Source: Terriglobales bacterium
GTDB taxonomy: Bacteria; Acidobacteriota; Terriglobia; Terriglobales; Acidobacteriaceae
DNA length: 64,000 nucleotides
Direction: 5' to 3'
NCBI GenBank assembly: GCA_025462725.1
Contig: JAOAPE010000011.1
Location: 124,001 to 188,000 of the forward strand
Shown here: piece after piece, positions 18,309 to 26,310 of the stretch
How positions within the stretch are numbered: position 1 is the stretch's first letter
Layout: each line of letters begins with the position of its first letter
Notes under the pieces: model-generated
The model's input: the letters and a program-made list of their open reading frames with translations, nothing else
Databases searched by the model: none
What the model was told of the DNA's origin: nothing
Translations under genes and position numbers: made by a program

Positions 18309-20245
18309 CAAGGCTTGTCCACTGGTTGAACTGGTGGAGTCGGAGGCGTAAGCCATGGCGGGTTTACAAAATCAAAAAACTCCGTCATGTCCGGCTGTGC
18401 CGCATCTCGCGCGGTCAGGCTGGCGATATTGAAGCGCGTTTCAATGAGCTTCAGGATGGCCGTGTAGTCCATTGGATTGTGCGACACCAAGTGTTTGATC
18501 GTGAATGGCGAAACCACGATCATGGGCACGCGGAAACCTGTGCGCGTGAAATCGTCCTGGATATCGGATGCGTCCAGGTCTGTCGGTTGAATCCCGTCGG
18601 GGCTGACGATTCCGGTTACCGGCGGCACGTGATCGTAGAGACCACCCGCTTCGTCGTACGACAACACGAATGCCGAATCCTTCCATGAGCTACTCGACAT
18701 CAGTCCGTTGATTAAGCTGGAAACATATTTCGCTCCAACTTGGATGTTTGAACCGCCGGGATGTTCATCGCGCCCTGAGGCCGACCCGTGTTCGATGAAT
18801 GCGACTTGGGGCAATGTCCCATTCTGCAGATCATTAAAGTAATTCGGATTCACAGGCACGATCCGGTCGCGATGCTGGCTGGCAAAATCGTAGAAGGTAT
18901 CGAGACCGGTGATCGGCTGTCCGTTCGGATACGTGTCACTGTAGTAGATCTTCCATGAAATACCGGCGTCTTGCAAAGCTTGGAAGATGGTCTTGGTTGC
19001 GAGCGTGTGCGTCGCATATTTGGTAAAGCCGGCGGATGTGGCCGCGAACGCGTACAGCCGGTTGGGGGCGCTCATCGAGGAGATGGGTGAGAACCATCGG
19101 TCGGAGGTTGCGAACTGGGTGGCCATGAAATAGTAGTACGGCAGGTCACTCGAATCGTAGTAGCCCATTGCCCGATGTCCAGCTGTGTCGGTCGCGCCGA
19201 TGTAGGCAGCGTATCCCTGCGCCGTAGCCACGTACCCGTCCATCTTCGGTGTCGTGGAAGTCGGGTTCTTTAAATTGAAATCCCAATGGCTTTCGTTCCA
19301 AGATGCTGTCAGCTCTTCAATGCATTGGCTCTGCATCTTGAACGCGGGCACCGCGGTCGTGCCGTCGTTCTGGTAATTCATGGCGCCGGATGGCAGTCCG
19401 TCCACCTCTGCGGGAAGTCCTAGACTAGTGCGATAGTCATTCAGCTTGCCGAAGTAGGAATCGAACGAGCGGTTCTCCTGCAGCATGAAGATGATGTGGT
19501 TGAGAGCGGTGATTCCGTCTTTGGCATTCTGAACATTGACCGCGACTTGCTGAGCTGCACTGGCTCCTGCACATCCGGCTGTGATCGTATAGATGGTGCT
19601 CGCGCTGGGGCTCACCGGGATCGACCCCGAAGCTGCAACCTGTCCTATGCCGTGATCGATGGTCACATATGTGGAATTGGTGCTTGTCCAACTCAGCGTG
19701 GTTGGTTGACCCTTTGTAATCGCCTGGGGGGACGCAGCGGCCGTGATCGCCGGAGATAGTCCGGTCATGTCAACGGCGACGGTGACCGCTTGAGAGACGC
19801 TTCCACCTGGCCCCATGGCAGTGGCCATGTAGGTGGTCGTGACTACGGGCGACACTGTTACTGTCCCGGAAGGGCCAAGGGTGCCCACGTTATGGTCGAT
19901 GGTCACTGAAGTCGTATTGCTGCTCGTCCAACTCAGATTGGTGCTTTGACCCTTCGTTATGCTCGAGGGATTGGCCCAAAACACTAGCGGCATGCTTCGT
20001 TGAGGGCGAGCGGGCCGCGAAATCACTATTTGTGTGTCAGCGGCACAAGTAGCTCCCGGCTGGTTGGGAGCCGGCGCGGTCGCCAGATTGCTCGTTGCCG
20101 CCGCGACAACACTGTTCTGTGCTGATAACTGGGATTGCGGTTGAGAAGCAAATGGTAGAGCGCCACCGCAGCCCGACTCTCCGACCGCGAGGCAAGCAAG
20201 GGAAACCAAGATTGTGGTATTGAACAGCCGAGTCGCTGGGAACAT
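18287..20245 (-). CDS. Lipoprotein phosphoesterase (phospholipase C / acid phosphatase family) with two Ig-like domains
   Basis: A 652-residue exported protein. A signal peptide ends at a lipobox-like GESGC. After a linker there are two Ig-like repeats (each with ITKGQ.T.LSWTS.N.T.VTIDHG.G..) at ~80-165 and ~170-250. The PF04185 phosphoesterase domain runs from ~255 to the end: the metal/nucleophile motif NHIIFMLQENRSFDSYFGKL, TSDRWFSPISS, YDEAGGLYDHVPP (metal-binding Asp and His) and FRVPMIVVSPF. The family cleaves phosphodiesters or phosphomonoesters such as phospholipid heads. Paralogues lie at 33935 and 36394. The gene downstream in the same direction family-wise (20317-21351, upstream on this strand) is GH71/99-like, an association seen again near 37.7 kb. 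Confidence 0.88.
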   Translation of the reverse strand: MFPATRLFNTTILVSLACLAVGESGCGGALPFASQPQSQLSAQNSVVAAATSNLATAPAPNQPGATCAADTQIVISRPARPQRSMPLVFWANPSSITKGQSTNLSWTSSNTTSVTIDHNVGTLGPSGTVTVSPVVTTTYMATAMGPGGSVSQAVTVAVDMTGLSPAITAAASPQAITKGQPTTLSWTSTNSTYVTIDHGIGQVAASGSIPVSPSASTIYTITAGCAGASAAQQVAVNVQNAKDGITALNHIIFMLQENRSFDSYFGKLNDYRTSLGLPAEVDGLPSGAMNYQNDGTTAVPAFKMQSQCIEELTASWNESHWDFNLKNPTSTTPKMDGYVATAQGYAAYIGATDTAGHRAMGYYDSSDLPYYYFMATQFATSDRWFSPISSMSAPNRLYAFAATSAGFTKYATHTLATKTIFQALQDAGISWKIYYSDTYPNGQPITGLDTFYDFASQHRDRIVPVNPNYFNDLQNGTLPQVAFIEHGSASGRDEHPGGSNIQVGAKYVSSLINGLMSSSSWKDSAFVLSYDEAGGLYDHVPPVTGIVSPDGIQPTDLDASDIQDDFTRTGFRVPMIVVSPFTIKHLVSHNPMDYTAILKLIETRFNIASLTARDAAQPDMTEFFDFVNPPWLTPPTPPVQPVDKPCYLDHLP

Positions 20246-20316
20246 GATCTCCGAATCCAGCTACTTAGAAACGGACAATCAGTCCCGAGTTGCCGTTCAG
20301 CAGATGGTTCTGAGGC

Positions 20317-21351
20317 TCAATCAGCGCCGCACCTGGAATTGGGCTTGTTTGTGAGTGGCGGAGCCTTGGCTAGACCCCGTTCAATGGCTGTTCCTTCCTC
20401 GTGGTCGTTCCACGTGGCGATCAATAGGAAAGGAAGTGGGCGTTCCGGCCCGAAGTAACGACGAGGGAAGTGTAGCGTGTCCTCGAAAGTCTTTCCGCAG
20501 CGGTCGTCCATATATCGGTTCTCGCTCCAGGAGGCGCGCTGGTCATCAAACCCTCGCCATGCGGTTCCAACGATGATCTTTCCATCCTGCCGGGCTGCCA
20601 TCTTTGAGTAGAAGTTTTGCAGATAGCCTTCACCCCAGTTACTACCGTCTTTCTTGAAGCCTTCACGACCAGGGTGGATCCATGCGTAGTAGCCATCGAA
20701 CAACTCTGAATAAGGACTCGGCTCATCCTTATATATGAGGAGTGGGGGTTGAGCCCACGTGTTCAGGTGCTCGCGCACACGGTTCCAATCAGTCTTGCCG
20801 CCGCGCGGCCAAATGAAAATCATCGGGCGCCCGTTGTACTTCAGATAAGCAGCATGATTTGGCGCGTCTGGGCCAATGTAATTCTTATAGGCGTAATCGA
20901 GTTGCGCGATGGCGTTCTCCGTCATGCGTGAGAGATCGTCTTCGACCTCGTCATACATGAGCGCCACCTTAAAATTCTTCTCCACGGCGACCTGCTGCAT
21001 CTGCGAAAAGCTGGAATCTATGAATGGCTTGCGGGTGCCATACCAGTCCACTACGAATCCGCTCAGACCCAGACCCTGCGCCTGCTCAATCTGTTTTTGA
21101 AGGACAACGCGATCTTGGGATGAGTACCCGACGCTGATGTGATCCGGCTCCCCAAACCATGCTTCGTAGACGGCCAGCATCGTCGTCGGCCCTTCCGGTC
21201 CACGACCCTCGCTCTTCAGCAGCTTATTGATGTTCTTCTCGGCGCAACCCACCATGCCGATCGCCAGTGCAATAACCATTACCAACAAAGTAAAGCGGAT
21301 GAATTGCGAAGCACGTTCACTGTTACGAGCTGGTTTCAATGGAGCCTTCAT
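20317..21351 (-). CDS. Lipoprotein, GH71/GH99-like TIM-barrel protein
   Basis: A 344-residue exported protein from ATG 21351. A hydrophobic signal ends in GMVGC (lipobox). The mature part reads as a GH71/GH99-related barrel: YEAWFGEPDHISVGY near the start, SGFVVDWYG (strand 3 region), KVALMYDEVEDD, GRPMIFIWPRGGKTDW and, near the C-terminus, LIATWNDHEEGTAIERG. The last motif resembles the WNDY-x-E of GH71 and the NEWHEGT of GH99, where acidic residues are catalytic. Members cleave alpha-glucan or alpha-mannan chains, but the exact substrate cannot be assigned. A larger paralogue with PKD domains lies at 37758-40253. It is 71 bp upstream of the phosphoesterase and probably co-transcribed. Confidence 0.7.
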   Translation of the reverse strand: MKAPLKPARNSERASQFIRFTLLVMVIALAIGMVGCAEKNINKLLKSEGRGPEGPTTMLAVYEAWFGEPDHISVGYSSQDRVVLQKQIEQAQGLGLSGFVVDWYGTRKPFIDSSFSQMQQVAVEKNFKVALMYDEVEDDLSRMTENAIAQLDYAYKNYIGPDAPNHAAYLKYNGRPMIFIWPRGGKTDWNRVREHLNTWAQPPLLIYKDEPSPYSELFDGYYAWIHPGREGFKKDGSNWGEGYLQNFYSKMAARQDGKIIVGTAWRGFDDQRASWSENRYMDDRCGKTFEDTLHFPRRYFGPERPLPFLLIATWNDHEEGTAIERGLAKAPPLTNKPNSRCGAD

Positions 21352-21623
21352 GGCGAGCAAGAAAATGCGAAAAGTCGTTTGTGCATTTGTTGGATGGATT
21401 CCTGGATGTCTAGGTTGGCCAGAACTGCTGGATTTGGAAGGGGGATGCGAGCCCGGGCGGCCGAAGTGTTAGGTGTCAACCTTAACCCCCTACTAATACT
21501 CATCCGGCTCAAAGTTTCGCGCAGGCCGAAAGAGAGTTGAGAGAAGCGAACCCTCTCTGTAGATTGAATTCAGGATCGGGCTGGTACCCAGAACAGCCGA
21601 TATCTTTTTATCGGAGTACTTCT

Positions 21624-22631
21624 TTGAAAAAACTTGCTCTTATTTTTGTGGTCTTCATATCTTCTCTCTCTTTTGCAGGCGTAACTATCACTTCTCCCGC
21701 GAACGGTTCAGGATCCGGTTCTCCGGTGCACGTAACCGCAGCTGCCTATCCTGCCAGCGGTCGCGTCATCTCATCGATGATCGTTTACCTCGATAACGTG
21801 GTCAATTACACAAAATATTCAAACAGTGTTGATACCTATCTCTCCATGGGTGCAGGTTGGCACACTATCCTGATCAAATCTTGGGACAATTACGGCGGGA
21901 TCTACCAGAGCAGCGTTGCGGTCAATGTAGGCGGACAGGCAAGCACCGCGCCTACCACCCAGACGACTGGCACGAATTTCTGGAATATTGACCAGATGGG
22001 CGGCTGGCAGTCCTGTGACACCTGCGCCGGTGCTGGCGGAGCAGGCCCAACCGCAGCTCATGGACTCGCCCAAAACGTTTCGTCTCCGTCGATTGACGGC
22101 CACGCTGCTCAGTTCTGGCTGGGCGGAAGCACTCCCTATTCGGATGCGCTTTGGTGGAAGAAGCTGGTTACTGAAACGCAGGTGGGTACCAACAGGGCAA
22201 TTCACCACTTCGTTTACGACCTGTATTTCTACAACAACAATCCCGGAGCCGCACAGAGCTTGGAGTGGGACATCAACCAATTTGTCGATGGCCGCTCTTA
22301 TATCTTTGGCAATCAGTGCAGCTATCGCTCTTCAGGGACTTGGGATATTTGGGACAATCCAAATAATCGTTGGGTCTCCACCGGGATCGCCTGTCCTAAG
22401 CTAGTCGCCTACCAGTGGTCGCATATTGTCATAGAGGCAGAACGGACGGGTGACAACAAGCTCCACTACATCTCTCTCACTATCAATGGCGTGAAGCACT
22501 ACCTGAACTGGTACAACTCTCCCCGGGGAACTTCGTGGAGTGGCATCACGGTCAATTACCAGATGGACGGCAACTATCGCCAGGATGATTACAGTACCTG
22601 GGTAGACAAATTCAACCTGACGTCCTGGTAG
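21624..22631 (+). CDS. Secreted Ig-like plus jelly-roll protein
   Basis: A 335-residue exported protein. The start is a TTG at 21624 with CGGAG nine bases upstream; it opens a short signal peptide (KKLALIFVVFISSLSFA). Residues ~20-105 form one bacterial Ig-like domain (SPVHVTAAAYPASGR, VYLDN, HTILIKSWDNYG). Residues ~120-335 look like a concanavalin-type beta-sandwich with CDTCAGAGGAGP near its start, WDINQFVDGR, GTWDIWDN and YQMDGNY. No catalytic acid pair typical of a glycoside hydrolase was recognised, so a glycan-binding or structural role is as likely as an enzyme. It is a close paralogue of the gene at 22841, which has two Ig copies. Confidence 0.72.
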   Translation: MKKLALIFVVFISSLSFAGVTITSPANGSGSGSPVHVTAAAYPASGRVISSMIVYLDNVVNYTKYSNSVDTYLSMGAGWHTILIKSWDNYGGIYQSSVAVNVGGQASTAPTTQTTGTNFWNIDQMGGWQSCDTCAGAGGAGPTAAHGLAQNVSSPSIDGHAAQFWLGGSTPYSDALWWKKLVTETQVGTNRAIHHFVYDLYFYNNNPGAAQSLEWDINQFVDGRSYIFGNQCSYRSSGTWDIWDNPNNRWVSTGIACPKLVAYQWSHIVIEAERTGDNKLHYISLTINGVKHYLNWYNSPRGTSWSGITVNYQMDGNYRQDDYSTWVDKFNLTSW

Positions 22632-22653
22632 TTTTTTACAAAGAACGAAAGTC

Positions 22654-22683
22654 AAGGGGTGCCACAAAAGGCACCCCTTTTTA
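22654..22683 (+). terminator. Rho-independent terminator
   Basis: A perfect 10-bp stem AAGGGGTGCC / GGCACCCCTT with a six-base loop, followed by a T run, 23 bp after the stop of the Ig/jelly-roll gene. Confidence 0.9.
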
Positions 22684-22840
22684 CTTGCTTCGTTAAGAGT
22701 CATACCGCCACCTTAGTACCACGAGGACACAAATGCGGTGTTTAGCCGATTGAGGCACAATCCTCATACCCATACCCTCTGATTACAACAATCTTCCTAA
22801 TCCCACGATGTAGGGATGGGAAACAATCGGAGGGTCAAGT

Positions 22841-24112
22841 GTGCGCAAACTCATAAATGTTGTAGCCGTCCTCTTCCTCGTCCTTATTGCTTCTTACTCA
22901 TTCGCAGGTGTTGCAACCTCTACACCAGTGAACGGAGCCACCGTAAGCTCACCCGTTCGTGTTACAGCATCCGCGACCGCTGTCAGCGGCCGCACCATTT
23001 CATCCGTCATCATCTATCTCGATAACACAATCGCTTATACCGTCTATTCCAACAAAGTCGATACCTATTTACCGGTTGCTGCCGGCGCGCACACGATCCT
23101 TATCAAATCCTGGGACAACGCTGGGGCCATCTATCAACAGTCTCTGAACGTAAATGTCGTTAATACTGCATCCGCAATCACTGTCACTGCTCCCGCAGCA
23201 GGGGCTACGGTGGGGTCGCCTACCCGCTTCGTCGCCTCTGCAAAATCGGCAACCGCCTTTCCCATAGCTTCCATGATGCTCTTCGTGGATGACGTTCCTG
23301 TTTACACCACCTACTCAAACAGCATGGATGTCACAAAGGCATTGGCGGCGGGCACTCGCAAGATCACGATCAAGTCTTGGGACAATTCCGGCGCCATCTA
23401 TCAGCTCCCGTTTACGGTCAACGTGGGTTCCGCAACTCCCGTGGCATCCGGGAATAGCGCCGCCAATCTCGACCAAGTAGCCGGCTGGGAGTCTTGTGAC
23501 GCTTGCGCGGGTGCGGGTGGCGCTGGACCGAGCGCGCCTCACAGTCTCACGCAAGGCGTAGTCTCGCCCTCACTTGACGGAACGTCTGCCCGTTTTTGGA
23601 TGGGCGGCACGACCCCCTATTCAGACGTGCTGTGGTGGAAGAAAATTCTTACCTCTTCCCAACTGACGCAAAATCGCGCGCAGCACAGCTTCGTCTTCGA
23701 CCTCTACTTCTACACTGACAATCCCGGAGCGGCTCAGAGCATCGAGTGGGATGTGAACCAATTCGTAGACGGGAGATCCTTGATCTTCGGCAGCCAATGC
23801 AGCTATCGCTCCAAGAGCACCTGGGATATCTGGGACAACGTCAACAGCCATTGGATCTCAACTGGAGTGGTTTGTCCGGCACTCCAGGCATATCAATGGA
23901 ACCATGTGGTATTGGAGTTTGAGCGAACCTCTGACAATCGGATCCGCTACATCGCCATGACCATGAACGGGACCAAACACTATCTGAACTGGTACTACGC
24001 TTCCACGGCAACAACGTGGAGTGGCGTGACAGTGAATTATCAGATGGACGGGGACTTTAAGCAGACGAACTACAGCACTTGGGTCGATAAGATGACCCTG
24101 AACTACTGGTAA
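22841..24112 (+). CDS. Secreted two-Ig plus jelly-roll protein
   Basis: A 423-residue exported protein starting at GTG with CGGAGGG five bases upstream and a signal peptide (RKLINVVAVLFLVLIASYSFA). Two successive Ig-like domains (~20-110 and ~112-200) share HTILIKSWDN and RKITIKSWDN cores. The beta-sandwich (~210-423) aligns throughout with that of the 21624 protein: CDACAGAGGAGP, WDVNQFVDGR, STWDIWDN, VNYQMDGD. The duplication of both the gene and the Ig domain is visible directly. The same Ig type also ends the GH71/99-like protein at 37758. It is probably a cell-surface or secreted carbohydrate-interacting protein; the enzymatic status is unknown. Confidence 0.72.
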   Translation: MRKLINVVAVLFLVLIASYSFAGVATSTPVNGATVSSPVRVTASATAVSGRTISSVIIYLDNTIAYTVYSNKVDTYLPVAAGAHTILIKSWDNAGAIYQQSLNVNVVNTASAITVTAPAAGATVGSPTRFVASAKSATAFPIASMMLFVDDVPVYTTYSNSMDVTKALAAGTRKITIKSWDNSGAIYQLPFTVNVGSATPVASGNSAANLDQVAGWESCDACAGAGGAGPSAPHSLTQGVVSPSLDGTSARFWMGGTTPYSDVLWWKKILTSSQLTQNRAQHSFVFDLYFYTDNPGAAQSIEWDVNQFVDGRSLIFGSQCSYRSKSTWDIWDNVNSHWISTGVVCPALQAYQWNHVVLEFERTSDNRIRYIAMTMNGTKHYLNWYYASTATTWSGVTVNYQMDGDFKQTNYSTWVDKMTLNYW

Positions 24113-24125
24113 GACGAACAGAGAT

Positions 24126-24161
24126 GGAAGAGCGCCCTCGAGCGCTCTTCCAGTTTTCCTT
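24126..24161. terminator. Convergent rho-independent terminator
   Basis: The stem GGAAGAGCGC / GCGCTCTTCC with a six-base loop is followed by GTTTTCCTTT on the plus strand. It lies between the plus-strand jelly-roll gene and the minus-strand glycosyltransferase and could serve both directions, though the plus direction has the better T tract. Confidence 0.75.
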
Positions 24162-25135
24162 TAAGCCACCTTTAAGTCTTCCTCATGCTGCGTGCGATTC
24201 TGGAATCCGTATCCGCTGCTTCGGCGATGAACCTGTCGAATGAGTGAAAGCGGACGCCGCCTGACTTCGTCGTAAATCCGCCCGACGTATTCCGCCACCG
24301 CGCCCATGCAGATCATCTGCAGGCCGGCCAGAAAGAACATTGCCCCGATCAGTGGCGTGTACAGCGATACCGACCAATTGCCGATCCAAGCAGCAAGCAG
24401 TTCAACGCCGATCCCTGCCGCAATCGCCAAACAGAGAACGCCACATGCAGCACCGATGCGCAACGGTTTGTAGCTGAAGCTGCAGATTGCATCGAAGGCA
24501 TACTTAACACGGCTCATGAAGCTCAATTTGCCCTCGCCGCCGATACGGTCAGCGCGGTCGTAGTAAACAATCGCATTCTTGTATCCCACCCAGGCGCGAA
24601 GTCCCGGGAAATAGCGATTGCCTTCCTGCAAGCTGTTGATGGAATCCATCGCCTGACGATCCATCAAGCCGAAGATGCCGGCATTGATTGGGATCGGATA
24701 ATCAGACATTGCGCCGAAAAACTTGTGAAACAGAGGGAAGATCAAGGCCAGTAGCTTGCGGCTTTCTTTTCTGCTTCTCCGCACGGCCGTGACGATTTGT
24801 GCGCCTTTGCGCCATTCCTTGATCATGTCCGGCAGCACAGAAGGTGGATCTTGCAGGTCTCCATCCATCAGGATGACGGCATCGCCTTCAGCTACTTTGA
24901 GGCCAGCAGTAATGGCCCCCATGTGGCCCCAGTTCCGTGAAAGGTCAACCACGACGATATGCGGGTCCTTCGCTTGGTATTGCATCAGCAGTTCGAGCGA
25001 GGAATCCTTGCTGCCATCGTTCACGTAGACCACTTCCCAGTCTTCGCCTGTTGGTTGCATGGCGTCAACTATCGCGGAGTGGAGAAGGTGAAAAATCTCT
25101 TCTTCGTTGTAAATCGGTATTACGATCGAAACCAT
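24161..25135 (-). CDS. GT2 glycosyltransferase, polyprenyl-phosphate sugar transferase type (DPM/ArnC/GtrB-like)
   Basis: A 324-residue enzyme. The GT-A domain (residues ~1-215) begins MVSIVIPIYNEEE and has VVYVNDGSKDSS, the DXD-like ILMDGDLQDPP and a QEGNRYFPGLRAWVG acceptor region. Two C-terminal membrane helices (~230-290) follow, as in GtrB/ArnC proteins. These enzymes move a sugar from UDP- or GDP-sugar to polyprenyl phosphate at the inner membrane. It is the last gene of a run with the FxLYD-like protein and a GT-C-like membrane protein, so a lipid-linked sugar made here may feed that partner. ATG start with AAGGA seven bases upstream. Confidence 0.88.
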   Translation of the reverse strand: MVSIVIPIYNEEEIFHLLHSAIVDAMQPTGEDWEVVYVNDGSKDSSLELLMQYQAKDPHIVVVDLSRNWGHMGAITAGLKVAEGDAVILMDGDLQDPPSVLPDMIKEWRKGAQIVTAVRRSRKESRKLLALIFPLFHKFFGAMSDYPIPINAGIFGLMDRQAMDSINSLQEGNRYFPGLRAWVGYKNAIVYYDRADRIGGEGKLSFMSRVKYAFDAICSFSYKPLRIGAACGVLCLAIAAGIGVELLAAWIGNWSVSLYTPLIGAMFFLAGLQMICMGAVAEYVGRIYDEVRRRPLSLIRQVHRRSSGYGFQNRTQHEEDLKVA

Positions 25136-25185
25136 TCTTTGTCCTTTGCTTACGATTGACGATTGATGGTACAGATGCCTTCTTC

Positions 25186-26310
25186 TTACGATTGGTCAAC
25201 TCGATAGCTATTGACCGCTACTTTGTACGTTCTTACTTGCTTTGCAATCTCATCGGGGATCTTCAAGCTGAAGGGCAGCGGTGTTTGGGGCAAAAGGGCT
25301 TGGTCGAGGTAAGTGCTGCTGACCCAGATCACCTTGCCAGAAGCATCAGAAAAACTGGCCAGCACTTGGGGAATGTTCACTGTCAATCCAGTCTGGTTCA
25401 GGATCTCCCCCCGGAGTAATCTTTTTTCTCCGGCGTTTTCGATGCGCGGATTGGAAACCGCAACCACCGGATCTCCCGATGCAGCAATCACTTTCGAACT
25501 TACATCCAGCCTGATGTTCTTGACTTGCTCGCGACTGGTCGCGGGGAAATCGATTCGAAAGGCCGTGTGCTCGTTAGGAAGCAGCTTGTGAACGATGTTG
25601 TCAAAGCTGTTCTCCTGCCCAAGAATTTTCCCCTCTGAGCCTTCGATGGTGGCGTTCACTGAGACAAACGCAGGAACGGAATCCTCATTCACCAGCTCAC
25701 CGAGAACAATGAAAGTGTCCGCATCCTGGCTAACACCCTGGGAAATCACTTTGACATGAGGTGCCGGCAAACCTGTGCTGCCGCCTTCAGAGCCGACCAA
25801 ATCCCATCGGGCATAGGTCACAGGAACCACCTGCGGAGCCAACTTCGCCTCAGGTTGTGCAGGCCATTCAACTTTCCATCCCGCTTGCGTCTTTACCGCT
25901 TTGAGATCGCGACTCTCAAAAAATGCTCCAACTGCGGTAGACCACTGCAGATCTGCCCGGACTTTCGCCTCGTCCCCCGATGTGCTCAGAGCCCTCACTT
26001 GGAAATCGTTCAGTGCAGCGAGAGATTTCAGATTGCCATCGCTGCCGCTCACCTCTCGTGAAAATGCGTCTAAGCTCACGTCCTGATTGTTTGCCACATA
26101 GGAATAGGCGGAATCCACGTTCCGCCGTTGTACGTTTTCAAACAAGTGCTGGACGGCGGTGACCGCGGTAGTCGCCGGCCCGGTGCTTCCCGGGACATCG
26201 CCACTGCTCATGAATGCAACTTTGAGTCTTCCGCCAAAAGCCACTCCGAGAGCGACAAAGAACAGCGTCGCGACGAAAATAACAACTGCAAGCGAGTATC
26301 TGCGGATCAT
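25186..26310 (-). CDS. Membrane-anchored extracytoplasmic protein, FxLYD-like
   Basis: A 374-residue protein with one N-terminal membrane segment (~residues 5-25) and an otherwise soluble, presumably periplasmic body. Residues ~45-150 look like an alpha/beta stress-response-type domain (NTF2-like). Residues ~175-270 and ~275-370 look like two beta domains resembling FxLYD (GELVNEDSVPAFVSVNATI, then GEILNQTGLTVNIPQVLASF). No catalytic site is visible. Its ATG overlaps the TGA of the upstream membrane-protein gene as ATGA, a sign of tight translational coupling. A scaffold or regulatory partner for the glycosyltransferases beside it is the simplest guess; the exact function is unknown. Confidence 0.6.
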   Translation of the reverse strand: MIRRYSLAVVIFVATLFFVALGVAFGGRLKVAFMSSGDVPGSTGPATTAVTAVQHLFENVQRRNVDSAYSYVANNQDVSLDAFSREVSGSDGNLKSLAALNDFQVRALSTSGDEAKVRADLQWSTAVGAFFESRDLKAVKTQAGWKVEWPAQPEAKLAPQVVPVTYARWDLVGSEGGSTGLPAPHVKVISQGVSQDADTFIVLGELVNEDSVPAFVSVNATIEGSEGKILGQENSFDNIVHKLLPNEHTAFRIDFPATSREQVKNIRLDVSSKVIAASGDPVVAVSNPRIENAGEKRLLRGEILNQTGLTVNIPQVLASFSDASGKVIWVSSTYLDQALLPQTPLPFSLKIPDEIAKQVRTYKVAVNSYRVDQS

